A stretch of DNA of 13,823 nucleotides, from contig JAOUPA010000040.1 in NCBI GenBank assembly GCA_029880105.1, positions 1 to 13,823 on the forward strand, in the 5' to 3' direction. Made by a program: the position numbers and the translations under genes. Positions within the stretch are counted from its first letter, which is position 1. The number at the start of each line of letters is the position of its first letter. The DNA is from Gammaproteobacteria bacterium (lineage in GTDB: Bacteria > Pseudomonadota > Gammaproteobacteria > SZUA-229). Below, in pieces: positions 1-6,205 of this stretch. Under the pieces are notes generated by a model. The model saw only the letters and a program-made list of their open reading frames with translations. It was not told the DNA's origin and ran no database searches.

Positions 1-866
1 TTCCTGATTGGTAGTAAAATACTTTCCTGATCAATCTCAGTAACAATATTCCAGTTAAGAGGCTCTATTGATTCTGATATACCAAAAACTTGCTTGTCCT
101 GTACGCCCAGATAGTCACCTTGAGCAGGCCAAGGTGTGTTATTAATGAAAGCATTTACTATTGGCAATTTACTGACATCATCTTTTATTTGAAAAGGACT
201 TAACTCTGGTGCGACCATTATTGCTCCATTGGCATTAACAATGTATGAGGTCATTCCGTCTCTTTGCAGATTTGCATTAATGCTGTTCCAGATAATGTTG
301 GCATCAATCTCCGCCAGCAATATTGCAAGCGGTTTTTCAGTGCTGCCTACTGGGACAGCGATGGTAAAAAAAACACCATCAGGCCTGTCAGTAGTGCCTC
401 CTATATAAATTTCTCCTTGCATTGGCGCAGTGATTTCTGATGATGAGACAAGTAAGCCATCCAGGTGATGCGGCACACTATCGATAATAGATTTTCCAGA
501 TTTTGAGTTTTCTAAGCCGATAATAATCTGGCTATCAGGGCGTAGTAGTGCCAGAAGATGAATTGCAGGCTCTCTACCAAGTACTTTTTTGAGCAATTGC
601 AGAAGTAACGTTTCATCTTTGTTATGTGCCATGGTATAGGCCATGGGGTCACTTTTATTTTCTAGCATCGTAGTTAAACGGGTAATTTCCTGCTCGAAAC
701 TATTATGCAGTAGCTCCTGGCGCGCACGTTCATGTTGCAGAGACTTGTCGAGCAGAATGTCGTGAAATGCAATTCCACCCCAGATTAGTAATATAACAAA
801 GGGCAGAAAGGCTACTACCAGGATTAGGCCGTACCAGGCCTCTCTTATTGACATGACTATCTTCAT
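1..866 (-). CDS. Membrane-anchored dCache-type sensor protein, N-terminal part (C-terminus outside window)
   Basis: The frame is open from an ATG at 866 to the window edge, giving 288 residues. Residues about 12-33 are a hydrophobic membrane anchor. From about 41 to 281 follows an extracytoplasmic region resembling a double Cache domain: a helical stalk with many Gln, Glu and Arg, then alternating strands, with a second lobe containing SYIVNANGAIMVAPEL (207-222) and ending in PLNWNIVTEID (269-279), a typical last strand of dCache domains. Such domains bind small ligands in the periplasm and feed histidine kinases, diguanylate cyclases or chemoreceptors. The output domain is not visible, so the signalling class is unknown. 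The start is supported by an AAGGGA Shine-Dalgarno (873-878) six to seven bases upstream. It is divergent from the YceI-family gene. The fold assignment comes from sequence pattern only. Confidence 0.8.
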   Translation of the reverse strand, partial: MKIVMSIREAWYGLILVVAFLPFVILLIWGGIAFHDILLDKSLQHERARQELLHNSFEQEITRLTTMLENKSDPMAYTMAHNKDETLLLQLLKKVLGREPAIHLLALLRPDSQIIIGLENSKSGKSIIDSVPHHLDGLLVSSSEITAPMQGEIYIGGTTDRPDGVFFTIAVPVGSTEKPLAILLAEIDANIIWNSINANLQRDGMTSYIVNANGAIMVAPELSPFQIKDDVSKLPIVNAFINNTPWPAQGDYLGVQDKQVFGISESIEPLNWNIVTEIDQESILLPIR

Positions 867-925
867 TCACAATCCCTTGGATTAAATAAGACGCAAAAAA
901 GTAGCAAAATTACCTGACCAAGTAC

Positions 926-967
926 ATGACAAATGTCATTAACAATCATGTGGTTATGACCATGATT
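926..967. promoter_or_regulatory. Two adjacent palindromes in divergent intergenic region (possible operators)
   Basis: ATGACA-AA-TGTCAT is a perfect 6-bp inverted repeat at 926-939. Five bases later AATCATG (944-950) and CATGATT (961-967) form a perfect 7-bp inverted repeat with a 10-bp spacer. Both lie in the 248-bp gap between the divergent sensor and YceI-family genes; the first is about 60 bp from the sensor start. The short symmetric form suits a dimeric regulator. No regulator is identified, and I could not place confident promoters for either gene. The rest of the gap (867-925, 968-1114) is AT-rich with nothing else I can support. Confidence 0.4.
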
Positions 968-1114
968 ATCGAAATCAGTGAGCATTTTCGTGAAGAGATA
1001 AACAGCGGATCTCTAAACGCTAGTCTTAGAAACTGCAGCCCTTGTAAAGCATGAAATAATACCCACATATATTAGAGTTTAATAATATGCTTATATGTAT
1101 TAGAATATCAGGCT

Positions 1115-1801
1115 ATGCTAATAAAGATTCGAAGATTACAACTATTGCTGCTGGCAATGAGCGCTACCGCGGTTCATGCTAATGATATTAATAGCGGCCA
1201 TATAACTGGTCCATACAGTAATACTGGGAAACTGGGGCTGGCTTATGCACAGCATATTTATGAAATTCAGCAGAATACCTCGAGCCTGGCGTTTCGAGTT
1301 GATGGCCCATTTGGCGATGTCTGGGGTAGCTTTCAAAATTTCAGGGGCGACTTCGCCATGCTGAATAGTGGTGCAGAGAAAAAAATGGCGGCCATTGAGA
1401 TCGATGCGGAGAGCCTGAATACCAGTGCCAGCTTTATCAGGGCAATGCTAAAAAGTGAAAGTTTTTTTGATGTAGAAAAATTCCCCTCAATCCGATTTAA
1501 CGGCAAGAGCATCGAGTGGTATAGCGATACACAGGCCGTTTTAAAAGGTGAAATGACTATTCAGAAAAAAACCCTGCCAGTGGCGTTCTATGTCGAGCTG
1601 GTTGATGCTTATGGTGAAAAATCAGATCGAATCATGGTCAAGGCATCGACCACAATCAAGCGTTCACAGTTTGGCCTGTACACCCTGCTACCAATAGTCA
1701 GCGATAATGTGAATATCTTTATGAATGTTGACGCGCTCAGGAAGGATACGGATATCAGTATGGTCTCAGCAGTTGCAAGGCCACAAAAATCGATTAATTA
1801 G
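1115..1801 (+). CDS. Secreted YceI-family protein
   Basis: The product has 228 residues. Residues 1-22 form a signal peptide: positive start (KIRR), hydrophobic core, then cleavage after VHA. Residues about 45-206 match the YceI family, a lipocalin-like barrel that binds isoprenoid or other lipids in the periplasm: FFDVEKFPSIRFNGKSIEW (117-135), VLKGEMTIQKKTLPV (142-156), and IKRSQFG (181-187) followed by SDNVNIFMNVDA (196-207). The FP-S-IRF and LKG-MTI-TLPV segments are the family hallmarks. The Met at 1115 is preferred because the next Met (1157) would destroy the signal peptide. No strong Shine-Dalgarno is seen; a TAGAAT hexamer (1101-1106) lies 8 nt before the ATG. It is divergent from the Cache sensor and convergent with the BFD-like gene. 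Ligand and physiological role are unknown. Confidence 0.88.
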   Translation: MLIKIRRLQLLLLAMSATAVHANDINSGHITGPYSNTGKLGLAYAQHIYEIQQNTSSLAFRVDGPFGDVWGSFQNFRGDFAMLNSGAEKKMAAIEIDAESLNTSASFIRAMLKSESFFDVEKFPSIRFNGKSIEWYSDTQAVLKGEMTIQKKTLPVAFYVELVDAYGEKSDRIMVKASTTIKRSQFGLYTLLPIVSDNVNIFMNVDALRKDTDISMVSAVARPQKSIN

Positions 1802-1818
1802 AGAATCGAATCGTTCTC
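1801..1818. terminator. Weak hairpin between convergent genes
   Basis: GAGAAT-CGAATC-GTTCTC gives a 5-bp perfect stem plus a possible G-T pair, sitting between the stop codons of the YceI-family gene and the BFD-like gene. No clean T-run follows on either strand, so a terminator role is only a possibility. Confidence 0.25.
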
Positions 1819-1834
1819 ATTGCATGCTAGAGAG

Positions 1835-2080
1835 TTATTTATTAGCCTCTGGTGAGCAAAGGCATTCAATCAGGCGCTCGACCTGCCTGGTACAACAGCC
1901 AATCCCCATCGTTGCAAAAGTCTGCCTTTTAATTTCTTCTACCGTCGTCGCGCCATTGATGATGGCATTGATAATATCCATCTTAACCACTTCATTACAG
2001 GTGCACAGGTTACGTTCCAGATCTCTCCTGAGAACTGGGGGCAGTTTATCGAGTGGATCTGTGCCGAAGTTGGTCTTCAT
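1835..2080 (-). CDS. BFD-like [2Fe-2S]-binding protein with variant cysteine pattern
   Basis: From the ATG at 2080 the protein has 81 residues. It resembles bacterioferritin-associated ferredoxin (BFD) domains, small helical [2Fe-2S] modules that pass electrons to iron-storage or redox partners. LCTCNEVVKMDIINAI (25-40) supplies the usual C-x-C (Cys26, Cys28), and GATTVEEIKRQT the middle helices. The usual second pair is C-x-x-C; here the segment reads MGIGCCTRQVERLI, with adjacent Cys62 and Cys63, and Ile where the first Cys of the pair normally falls. Cys73 and Cys75 follow near the C-terminus. The frame extends upstream to a TTG at 2116, but that TTG is the first base triplet of a near-consensus -35 box, so I prefer 2080. 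No Shine-Dalgarno precedes the ATG. No bacterioferritin gene is nearby. Family assignment is fairly sure; cluster ligands are inferred. Confidence 0.75.
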   Translation of the reverse strand: MKTNFGTDPLDKLPPVLRRDLERNLCTCNEVVKMDIINAIINGATTVEEIKRQTFATMGIGCCTRQVERLIECLCSPEANK

Positions 2081-2087
2081 AGTGGTG

Positions 2088-2116
2088 AATATAAACAGGC
2101 TTTGGATTATGGTCAA
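2088..2116 (-). promoter_or_regulatory. Near-consensus sigma70 promoter for BFD-like gene (leaderless arrangement)
   Basis: On the minus strand TTGACC (2116-2111) and TATATT (2093-2088) are separated by exactly 17 bp; each matches the consensus at five of six positions. Only seven bases (CACCACT) lie between the -10 box and the ATG at 2080, so transcription would begin at or next to the start codon. This implies a leaderless mRNA transcribed independently of the lipoprotein gene upstream. Confidence 0.6.
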
Positions 2117-2178
2117 ATGAAAGAAATAAAAGGATGATGTAAGAATGTATTAGAACGACCAGCTCATGACGCCGGCTA

Positions 2179-2514
2179 TTATTGTGAATCTTTTGCTTTA
2201 TTGAGTTTATTTAAGAGCTGCTGTTTTAACTCGTTGAATTCACGGGTAAGCCTGTCTAGTTCATTTTTAAGCTCGTCATTTTCAGAGGATAAATCAGTAG
2301 CCTGCTTATTGAGCGAATTTAGCTCATCAAGTTGCTCTGTTTTATCTGGTGAAATAACTTCTGGCTCTGGCGGTATGTCCTCCTGTATTACAACTGGCTC
2401 ACTGGCCGTAACAATAAGGGGTTCGATCTCTTCAGGCTGGTCGAGATGCTTGCCGCAGGAAGGCAAGATTAAGGCGAGTAATAAAGATGCAGGAAAAAAT
2501 ATTTTATTCATCAT
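2179..2514 (-). CDS. Small lipoprotein with C-terminal coiled coil
   Basis: The product has 111 residues and belongs to no family I recognise. Residues 1-20 form a lipoprotein signal: MMNKIFFPASLLLALILPSC, with Cys20 in an L-P-S-C lipobox, so the mature protein should be lipid-anchored. The next residue is Gly, not Asp, which favours outer-membrane sorting. Residues 21-57 are a Pro- and Glu-rich linker. Residues about 58-107 are a strongly heptad-patterned, charged coiled coil (LDELNSLNKQ, ELKNELDRLT, FNELKQQLLN). This is the build of a small envelope spacer or oligomerising lipoprotein (as in Lpp), but the sequence is not clearly Lpp. Start codons at 2514 and 2511 are equally possible; the Shine-Dalgarno is poor. 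It precedes the BFD-like gene by 62-98 bp, and that gene seems to have its own promoter. Confidence 0.7.
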   Translation of the reverse strand: MMNKIFFPASLLLALILPSCGKHLDQPEEIEPLIVTASEPVVIQEDIPPEPEVISPDKTEQLDELNSLNKQATDLSSENDELKNELDRLTREFNELKQQLLNKLNKAKDSQ

Positions 2515-2578
2515 TTGTCATCAAAAAACCGATTCATTTTCCAGAGCATAAGGCTTAAAGGCGGCAAGTATGAATGGC

Positions 2579-2596
2579 TTGGAATAATCGTTCCAA
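2579..2596. promoter_or_regulatory. Perfect palindrome upstream of the lipoprotein gene
   Basis: TTGGAA-TAATCG-TTCCAA is a perfect 6-bp inverted repeat centred about 73 bp upstream of the lipoprotein start. Read on the minus strand, TTGGAA could serve as a weak -35 box with CATACT 18 bp downstream. Possible operator; the factor is unknown. Confidence 0.3.
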
Positions 2597-2629
2597 TGAA
2601 TATAAACAAATTTATATAATATTCAACTG

Positions 2630-2652
2630 CCCGGGCAGAGGGATATGCCGGG
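2630..2652. repeat. GC-rich imperfect hairpin
   Basis: CCCGGGCA (2630-2637) and TGCCGGG (2646-2652) form a 7-bp stem with one bulged G and an 8-base loop, in otherwise AT-rich intergenic DNA between psiE and the lipoprotein gene. No T-run follows on either strand. It may be an RNA structure in the psiE 3' region; its function is not visible. Confidence 0.3.
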
Positions 2653-2719
2653 ACGTAAATGGACATTCAAGAACGAAACAACATGTATTTTCAATGTTAA
2701 CCAGATAGCGCAACCTGTG

Positions 2720-2737
2720 AAAAAATACAGGATCTGT
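2720..2737 (-). terminator. Weak candidate terminator after psiE
   Basis: On the minus strand ACAG-ATC-CTGT is a 4-bp hairpin followed after one base by six Ts (2725-2720). It overlaps the psiE stop codon. The stem is too short for confidence. Confidence 0.3.
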
Positions 2738-3135
2738 TAGTTGGCTTCCTTATCATCGTAGGGGAATTTAGTATGGCCGTATCGAATAGTGAAAATCGAT
2801 ATGGCAAGAACCAGTACGGCGCCTGAAAGACCGAGGACTCTCAAGGTATCCAGGTTCTTCATATCAAGAATCATGTAGCGTGCAATGGCGACGATAGCAA
2901 TATAAAGCGGCATTCGAACCGGCAACTTTCCTGACTTGAGATATATGCCTACCATGGCCAATACTTCAAGGTATATAAAGAGCAATAAGAGGTCGGCTAA
3001 TGTTACCGCCATTACTTTAAACATGGAGACAATTTCAAAGCCCATGGCGATAACTGTTGCAATGGCGATAAATAGCAGGCCAATGTCTTCAACTATAACC
3101 AGTGCTTTGTATCCTGAGTTTTTAATCGAGTTCAT
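2737..3135 (-). CDS. psiE: PsiE-family inner-membrane protein (phosphate-starvation-inducible family)
   Basis: The product has 132 residues, close to the usual PsiE length. Four hydrophobic helices are visible at about 12-35, 40-64, 74-93 and 98-117. The family signature is the third helix and the segment after it: PLYIAIVAIARYMILDMKN (76-94), then a Leu-rich helix and IRYGH (117-121). PsiE proteins are small polytopic inner-membrane proteins of unknown biochemical function; the E. coli member is induced by phosphate starvation and cAMP-CRP. The start is supported by CAGGAA, 8 bases before the ATG. It lies 53 bp downstream of dctM in the same direction and could be cotranscribed with it. An 8-bp direct repeat AGGATGTT occurs in that gap (3157-3164, 3177-3184). 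I see no clear Pho box. Confidence 0.85.
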   Translation of the reverse strand: MNSIKNSGYKALVIVEDIGLLFIAIATVIAMGFEIVSMFKVMAVTLADLLLLFIYLEVLAMVGIYLKSGKLPVRMPLYIAIVAIARYMILDMKNLDTLRVLGLSGAVLVLAISIFTIRYGHTKFPYDDKEAN

Positions 3136-3188
3136 GATATATTCCTGATAATAATTAGGATGTTAAGGTCACCGTAAGGATGTTTAGA

Positions 3189-4562
3189 TTAATTAATCTG
3201 GTCAGGCAACCATGTCGCAATCGCTGGCCAGTAGGCTAGCATGCCCAACGCAATCAGTTGAATAATAATAAACGGGATTACGCCTTTGTAGATCTGCATG
3301 GTTTTGATTTCAGCAGGGGCAACACCGCGCAGGTAGAACAGGGCGAAGCCGAATGGTGGGGTCAGGAACGAGGTCTGCAGGTTGATTGCAATCATAATGC
3401 CGAGCCAGACCGGGTCGATGTCCATGACTAAGAGAACGGGGGCAACAATGGGTACGACGACGAAGGTGATTTCAATGAAGTCGAGCACGAAGCCGAGCAG
3501 GAACATGACCAGCATGACGATGAACAGTGCATGGTATTTGCCACCGGCCAGATCGCCGAGAAGCTCCTGCACCAGCTCCTCACCGCCGTAACCGCGAAAC
3601 ACCAGCGAGAATAACGAGGCACCGATAAAGATCATGAACACCATGCTGGTGACCTGGGTGGTGCTGCGCATGACCTCGCGCAGGTTTTCCAGGGTCAGCT
3701 GTTTTTTCGAGGCGGCCAGCAGCATGGCGCCGACGGCTCCGATGGCGGCGGCCTCGGTCGGTGTGGCAAGGCCACCGATAATCGAGCCGAGCACGGCAAT
3801 AATCAGGAACAGTGGCGGTAGCAGGCTCTGCATAACGGCCTGTAGCACCGGAGTGATGTCATCGTCGCTGTTCTGTTCCAGCGATGGCATGGCGTTGGGT
3901 CTGGTGTAGGCGATGGCGGCGATATAAATCAGGTATAAAGCGACTAGCATCAGGCCCGGAACCAGCGCGCCGACGAACAGGTCGCCAACCGACAGGGTCT
4001 CCGGCGAAAAGATGCCCATATCGAGCTGGGCCTGCTGGTAGGCGGAGGAGAGCACGTCACCGAGTAAAACAAGAACAATCGACGGTGGGATAATCTGGCC
4101 GAGTGTGCCCGAGGCGCAGATCATGCCGGTGGAGATGTGCGGGTCGTAGCCGCGTTTCAGCATGGTCGGCAGCGAGAGCAGACCCATGGTGACAACCGTG
4201 GCGCCGACGATGCCTGTGCTGGCGGCCAGCAGCATGCCAACCAGAATTACCGAGAAGCCGAGGCCGCCGCGCAGCCGGCCAAATAGCCGCGCCATGGTTT
4301 CTAACAGATCTTCGGCGATCTTCGAGCGTTCCAGCATGACACCCATAAAGACGAACAGAGGCACTGCGATCAGGATCTGGTTGGTCATAATGCCGTAGAG
4401 GCGGTTGGGCAGTGCTTCCAGAAAGGCGGAGTCGAAGCTGCCACTCATCTGGCCGAAACCGGCGAACAGTAGCGCGGTACCGGCCAGGGTGAAGGCGACT
4501 GGATAACCGGCGAGCAGGAATAAGAAAACGGTTGCGAACAGGTAGAACGGCATCCACTCCAT
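3189..4562 (-). CDS. dctM: TRAP transporter large permease subunit DctM
   Basis: The product has 457 residues with about 12 hydrophobic segments. The DctM subunit forms the ion-coupled transport channel of tripartite ATP-independent periplasmic (TRAP) transporters, which import organic acids using the sodium gradient. Recognisable segments are LIAVPLFVFMGVMLE (64-78), ASGTLGQIIPPSIVLVLLGD (150-169), GGLATPTEAAAIG (263-275), LDFIEITFVVVPIVAP (360-375) and NLQTSFLTPPFGFALFYLRG (394-413). The LDF-EI and QTSF-PPFGFALFYLR forms are those I associate with the mannitol/chloroaromatic-type branch, whose substrates are mostly unproven. An acidic loop (LEQNSDDDIT, 228-237) separates the two halves. The start codon overlaps the dctQ stop as TAATG, indicating translational coupling. 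An AGATTAATTAATCT palindrome (3186-3199) spans its stop codon. No DctP gene is adjacent, so the substrate cannot be inferred. Confidence 0.93.
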   Translation of the reverse strand: MEWMPFYLFATVFLFLLAGYPVAFTLAGTALLFAGFGQMSGSFDSAFLEALPNRLYGIMTNQILIAVPLFVFMGVMLERSKIAEDLLETMARLFGRLRGGLGFSVILVGMLLAASTGIVGATVVTMGLLSLPTMLKRGYDPHISTGMICASGTLGQIIPPSIVLVLLGDVLSSAYQQAQLDMGIFSPETLSVGDLFVGALVPGLMLVALYLIYIAAIAYTRPNAMPSLEQNSDDDITPVLQAVMQSLLPPLFLIIAVLGSIIGGLATPTEAAAIGAVGAMLLAASKKQLTLENLREVMRSTTQVTSMVFMIFIGASLFSLVFRGYGGEELVQELLGDLAGGKYHALFIVMLVMFLLGFVLDFIEITFVVVPIVAPVLLVMDIDPVWLGIMIAINLQTSFLTPPFGFALFYLRGVAPAEIKTMQIYKGVIPFIIIQLIALGMLAYWPAIATWLPDQIN

Positions 4563-5086
4563 TAGTGCTTGCTCCCGCCAGTATTGCTCGGGCCACTCAG
4601 CACTATATTAAGCGCACGCATCACCTGTGCCACTGACTGCAGCATAAGCAGTGCGGACATTACCAGGATCAGGCTTTTCAGCAGGAATACCCCGGGCAGG
4701 CCGCCGGCCTCACGAGAGCCCTCGAGCACATTCCAGCTGTCCATCACGTATTCCCAGCTCATCCAGCCGATGAAGAACATGAATGGCATCAGCATGAACA
4801 GTGCGCCGCAGAGGTCAACCCAGGCGCGGGCCTGTTCGCCGAAGCGGCTGTAGAAAATATCGACGCGCACGTGGCCTTCCTGTTGCAGGGTGTAGGCGGC
4901 ACCGACCAGGAAGACGGCGGCGTGCATATAGCTGATCGATTCCTGGATTGCGATCAGTCCGGTGTCGAACAAATAGCGCAGCACGACAACGACAAAGGTG
5001 ACAATGACCATGAACAGGGTTAGCCAGGAAACCGCGCGGCCAGTCCAGTCGATCAATCGTTCTATGGCTTTGGCGATTCCATTCAT
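4562..5086 (-). CDS. dctQ: TRAP transporter small permease subunit DctQ
   Basis: The product has 174 residues with four predicted membrane helices (about 18-38, 50-68, 90-110, 133-160). It is the small membrane subunit of a TRAP transporter and pairs with DctM. Family features are the RYLF-TGLIAIQESISYMH segment (37-55), where the second helix begins after a conserved Glu, and the QQEGHVRVDIFY segment (68-79), the conserved EGHVRVD loop of DctQ proteins. The stop overlaps the dctM start. The start lies 6 bp after the thrB stop, without an obvious Shine-Dalgarno, which suggests coupling to thrB translation. The permease pair lacks a DctP gene in this window. Confidence 0.9.
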   Translation of the reverse strand: MNGIAKAIERLIDWTGRAVSWLTLFMVIVTFVVVVLRYLFDTGLIAIQESISYMHAAVFLVGAAYTLQQEGHVRVDIFYSRFGEQARAWVDLCGALFMLMPFMFFIGWMSWEYVMDSWNVLEGSREAGGLPGVFLLKSLILVMSALLMLQSVAQVMRALNIVLSGPSNTGGSKH

Positions 5087-5092
5087 GAGGGG

Positions 5093-6055
5093 TTATACCC
5101 AGTAGGTCTGGTATTCGTCCTGTTTTGCGATGCGGTCAGTGAGAATGGCCCTGAACACGTCCGGGTTTTTGGTGTGTACCAGTTCGCCGTCGCGCGGGAA
5201 GTGTTTGTCGTACAGGCGTGATAGCCAGAAACGTAGTGCGCCGGTGCGTAGCATCAGCGGCCAGTACTGGTGTTCAATATCGGTCAGTGGGCGGTACTGG
5301 TTATAGCCGTTTAATAGTGCCTGTACCTTTTCCCTGTCCAGGCTGAAATCGTTGAGGCAGCACCAGTCATTAACCGTGACCGCGAGATCATAAAGCAGGG
5401 CATCGTCGCAGGCGTAATAAAAGTCGATAATGCCGCTGAGTTGGCCGTCGTCCCACAGCGAGTTATCTCGGAACAGGTCGGCATGTACTACACCACGCGG
5501 CAGCGCGGCGTTGCGGTTGGCCTTCTGGAAGGCTATTTCGTCATTGAGGATATTCAAATCTTTCATTGGTAGCTTTTCCTGCAGGGCATTCGCGGTCTCG
5601 ACGAACCAGTGTGGGCCACGTGGGTTGGGCTGGTGCTCGTCGAAACTCAGGCCAGCGGCGTGCATCTGGCCCAGTGCGGCACCAATCTGTGAGCAGGTTG
5701 AAACCGTGGTCTCGGTAATACTGCCACCGGCGAGGCGTTCGACCAGTGCAATCGGCTTGTTGGCAAACAGGCGCAGGTAATGGCCTTCATTATCGGCGAC
5801 CGGATCGGCACTCGGTACTTCGTGGTCGGCCAGATGGTGCATCAGGTTGAGATAGTACTGCATTTCCTCGAAGTTGTGCTGCTCGAAAATGGTCAGGACA
5901 AAATGCTGCTCGATGCCGTCCTTGATGGTGTCGACAAAATAATTGGTGTTTTCGATGCCGTCGCTTATGCCGCGGTAATCCTTGAGTTTACCCACGTTGT
6001 AATTGAGCAGGAATTGCTCTAGCTCTTCGTGTTCTATAGTGGTGTAAACAGACAT
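5093..6055 (-). CDS. thrB: Homoserine kinase, aminoglycoside-phosphotransferase-fold type
   Basis: The product has 320 residues, the usual length for this type. It phosphorylates homoserine with ATP to O-phosphohomoserine, the step before threonine synthase. It belongs to the choline/aminoglycoside kinase-like ThrB found in Pseudomonas and relatives, unrelated to the GHMP-type ThrB of E. coli. N-terminal lobe: ISDGIENTNYFV (30-41), the nucleotide-binding region. C-terminal lobe: VVHADLFRDNSLW (189-201), with catalytic Asp193, and GIIDFYYA (208-215), with metal-binding Asp211. YDLAVTVNDWC (222-232) is also typical. It is the first gene of a likely thrB-dctQ-dctM unit and is divergent from polA. 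In Pseudomonas, as I recall, thrB also lies near polA. The start has no strong Shine-Dalgarno. The reason for linkage to a TRAP permease is unknown. Confidence 0.92.
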   Translation of the reverse strand: MSVYTTIEHEELEQFLLNYNVGKLKDYRGISDGIENTNYFVDTIKDGIEQHFVLTIFEQHNFEEMQYYLNLMHHLADHEVPSADPVADNEGHYLRLFANKPIALVERLAGGSITETTVSTCSQIGAALGQMHAAGLSFDEHQPNPRGPHWFVETANALQEKLPMKDLNILNDEIAFQKANRNAALPRGVVHADLFRDNSLWDDGQLSGIIDFYYACDDALLYDLAVTVNDWCCLNDFSLDREKVQALLNGYNQYRPLTDIEHQYWPLMLRTGALRFWLSRLYDKHFPRDGELVHTKNPDVFRAILTDRIAKQDEYQTYWV

Positions 6056-6098
6056 AAATAGGTTTGGTTAAAGTTAGCGTTGATGCGAATGTGTGGGG

Positions 6099-6127
6099 AT
6101 TTTAGCCTATCCCGCGATAAGTTACAG
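6099..6127 (-). promoter_or_regulatory. Candidate promoter for thrB-dctQ-dctM
   Basis: On the minus strand CTGTAA (6127-6122) and TAAAAT (6104-6099) are 17 bp apart. The -10 matches five of six consensus bases and the -35 only three. It would give a leader of about 37 nt before thrB. The 150-bp gap to polA shows no better promoter for either gene. Confidence 0.35.
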
Positions 6128-6205
6128 GTGCTATGTCTTTGTTGGTGTGCTGATTGTGGGCTTTGCGATAAACTTCCGCCAGATTTTCCTTATTTTGGAC
6201 TCCCT

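Noticed and set aside
1725..2120. 131-codon plus-strand frame overlapping the end of the YceI gene and the BFD-like gene
   Set aside because: Product is low-complexity Ser/Arg/Leu without domain pattern; the minus-strand frame here has clear BFD-like features.
1095..2155. 11-bp identity ATGTATTAGAA at 1095-1105 and 2145-2155
   Set aside because: Identities of 11 bp between two places are expected by chance many times in a 13.8-kb window; no symmetric or promoter context links them.
2201..2551. 116-codon plus-strand Ser-rich frame opposite the lipoprotein gene
   Set aside because: It is the antisense of the Glu/Asn/Leu-rich coiled coil; the minus frame has a lipobox and heptads.
4057..4596. 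179-codon minus-strand frame within dctM/dctQ
   Set aside because: Arg/His/Pro-rich alternative frame inside well-matched TRAP permease genes; no family pattern.
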